64,000 nucleotides of DNA from Pseudomonas zanjanensis (lineage in GTDB: Bacteria > Pseudomonadota > Gammaproteobacteria > Pseudomonadales > Pseudomonadaceae): NCBI RefSeq assembly GCF_014268745.2, contig NZ_JABWRB020000001.1, forward strand, positions 1,054,001-1,118,000, written 5' to 3'. Shown here piece by piece: positions 63,184 through 64,000 of the stretch; the first letter of the stretch is position 1; each line of letters starts with the position of its first letter. The translations under genes and the position numbers were made by a program. The notes under the pieces are model-generated. The model ran no database searches, was not told the DNA's origin, and worked only from the letters and a program-made list of their open reading frames with translations.

Positions 63184-64000
63184 ATGTTTCTACATAACAA
63201 ACGATTGCAGTACACCGTACGTGTCGCTGAGCCTAATCCTGGACTCGCCAACCTGCTGCTCGAGCAGTTCGGTGGCGCCCAGGGGGAATTGGCGGCGGCG
63301 TCGCGTTATTTCACCCAGGCCTTGTCCGAGGACGATCCAGGGCGCAAGGATCTGCTGATGGACATTGCCACCGAAGAACTCAGCCATCTGGAAGTGATCG
63401 GCTCGATCATCGTCATGTTGAACAAGGGCGCCAAGGGCAAGATGGCTGAAGGGGTGGAGAAGGAGGGCCAACTGTACCGGGACATCAACGGTGCCGGTAA
63501 CGACTCTCATATCACCAGCCTCCTGTACGGTGCCGGCTCGCCATTAACCAATTCCGCCGGCGTGCCGTGGACTGCCGCTTATGTGGACACGATCGGTGAG
63601 CCGACGGCAGACATGCGTTCCAACATCGCCGCTGAAGCCCGGGCAAAAATTGTCTATGAGCGATTGATGAACGTCACTGACGACCCGGGGGTAAAGGAAG
63701 CGTTGGGCTTTTTGATGACCCGTGAAATCGCCCATCAGTTGTCGTTCGAAAAAGCCTTGCATGCCATCCAGCCCAACTTCCCACAAGGTAAGCTGCCCGG
63801 CATGCCGGAGTTCACCAACGTGTATTTCAACATGTCCCAGGGTGAGCCTACCGTGCGTGGTCCATGGAACCAGGGCGAGGACTGGGAGTTCGTCGAGAAT
63901 CCGGTTCCGGCGGTCGACGGTGGCGATGGCCTGGCCAGCGTCCAGTTGAGTGAAAAGGACGAAGCACTGTTGATGGACATGAAGGCGCGGACGATGTCCA
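63184..64000 (+). CDS. Manganese catalase (3' end cut by the window)
   Basis: The frame is open to the end of the window (272 codons). It encodes a non-heme dimanganese catalase that converts hydrogen peroxide to water and oxygen. Ligands fit the family: Glu35 (AQGELAAASRYF), Glu65 and His68 (EELSHLE), Glu151 (IAAEARAKIVYE) and His184 (MTREIAHQLSFEKAL), with the 33-residue spacing known from other manganese catalases. The substrate-channel end is also seen (GPWNQGEDWEFV). The stop lies outside the window. Confidence 0.9.
   Translation, partial: MFLHNKRLQYTVRVAEPNPGLANLLLEQFGGAQGELAAASRYFTQALSEDDPGRKDLLMDIATEELSHLEVIGSIIVMLNKGAKGKMAEGVEKEGQLYRDINGAGNDSHITSLLYGAGSPLTNSAGVPWTAAYVDTIGEPTADMRSNIAAEARAKIVYERLMNVTDDPGVKEALGFLMTREIAHQLSFEKALHAIQPNFPQGKLPGMPEFTNVYFNMSQGEPTVRGPWNQGEDWEFVENPVPAVDGGDGLASVQLSEKDEALLMDMKARTMS

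Overview
The window is a gammaproteobacterial chromosome segment from the Pseudomonas fluorescens complex. The evidence is the folD-tRNA(Arg/His/Leu)-tig-clpP-clpX-lon-hupB-ppiD backbone, the lexA2-imuA-imuB-dnaE2 mutagenesis cassette, a Pseudomonas-type metallothionein with a long tail, a dhcR/dhcAB/atoB carnitine module, and many REP palindromes of the TGTGGGAGCGGGCTTGCTCGCGA type. No rRNA, transposase, prophage or CRISPR was seen. All assignments come from reading the translated sequence; no search was run.

Layout. 1-12.3 kb: transport and housekeeping genes (purine-type permease, atypical shikimate dehydrogenase, YceH, DUF1993, SstT, an MFS pump, an NhaR-like regulator, TerC, several small envelope proteins, PbpG). 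12.6-23.1 kb: folD, a tRNA cluster, then the protein quality-control block tig, clpPX, lon, hupB and ppiD. A tRNA-like sequence with an intact acceptor stem and CCA end lies between hupB and ppiD, just upstream of a terminator. 23.3-29.1 kb: lexA2-imuA-imuB-dnaE2, with a LexA2-type operator that overlaps the first codon of lexA2. 29.4-32.7 kb: a hybrid sensor kinase, a disordered small protein and a VOC protein.

33-55 kb is the most interesting part: an accessory island for methylated osmolytes. It holds an OYE/TMADH-type N-demethylase with its own EtfBA, an orphan betaine-binding protein, a DpkA/Ldh2-type reductase, a DddQ-like cupin, a free-standing PutA-type ribbon-helix-helix protein, an AraC/GlxA regulator, and a homologue of the M24-type DMSP lyase DddP. 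These are followed by an aldehyde dehydrogenase, two DapA-family lyases, an FAD amine oxidase, a complete ProXWV transporter, a LysR regulator, a Stc2/GbcA-type Rieske demethylase and an EamA exporter. Both DMSP-lyase homologues keep their known metal and catalytic residues at a constant numbering offset. A shared ATAAC-N5-(G/C)TTAT inverted repeat occurs upstream of the orphan binding protein, between proV and the LysR gene, and upstream of the Rieske gene. This suggests one regulon. My inference is that the island imports and degrades proline-betaine/hydroxyproline-betaine-like compounds and cleaves DMSP or a related sulfonium or ammonium compound.

55-64 kb: a tandem REP array, the carnitine module (atoB, dhcB, dhcA and divergent dhcR), a sirtuin, and a stress group (YciE-like protein, metallothionein, KGG-repeat protein, and a manganese catalase cut by the window end).
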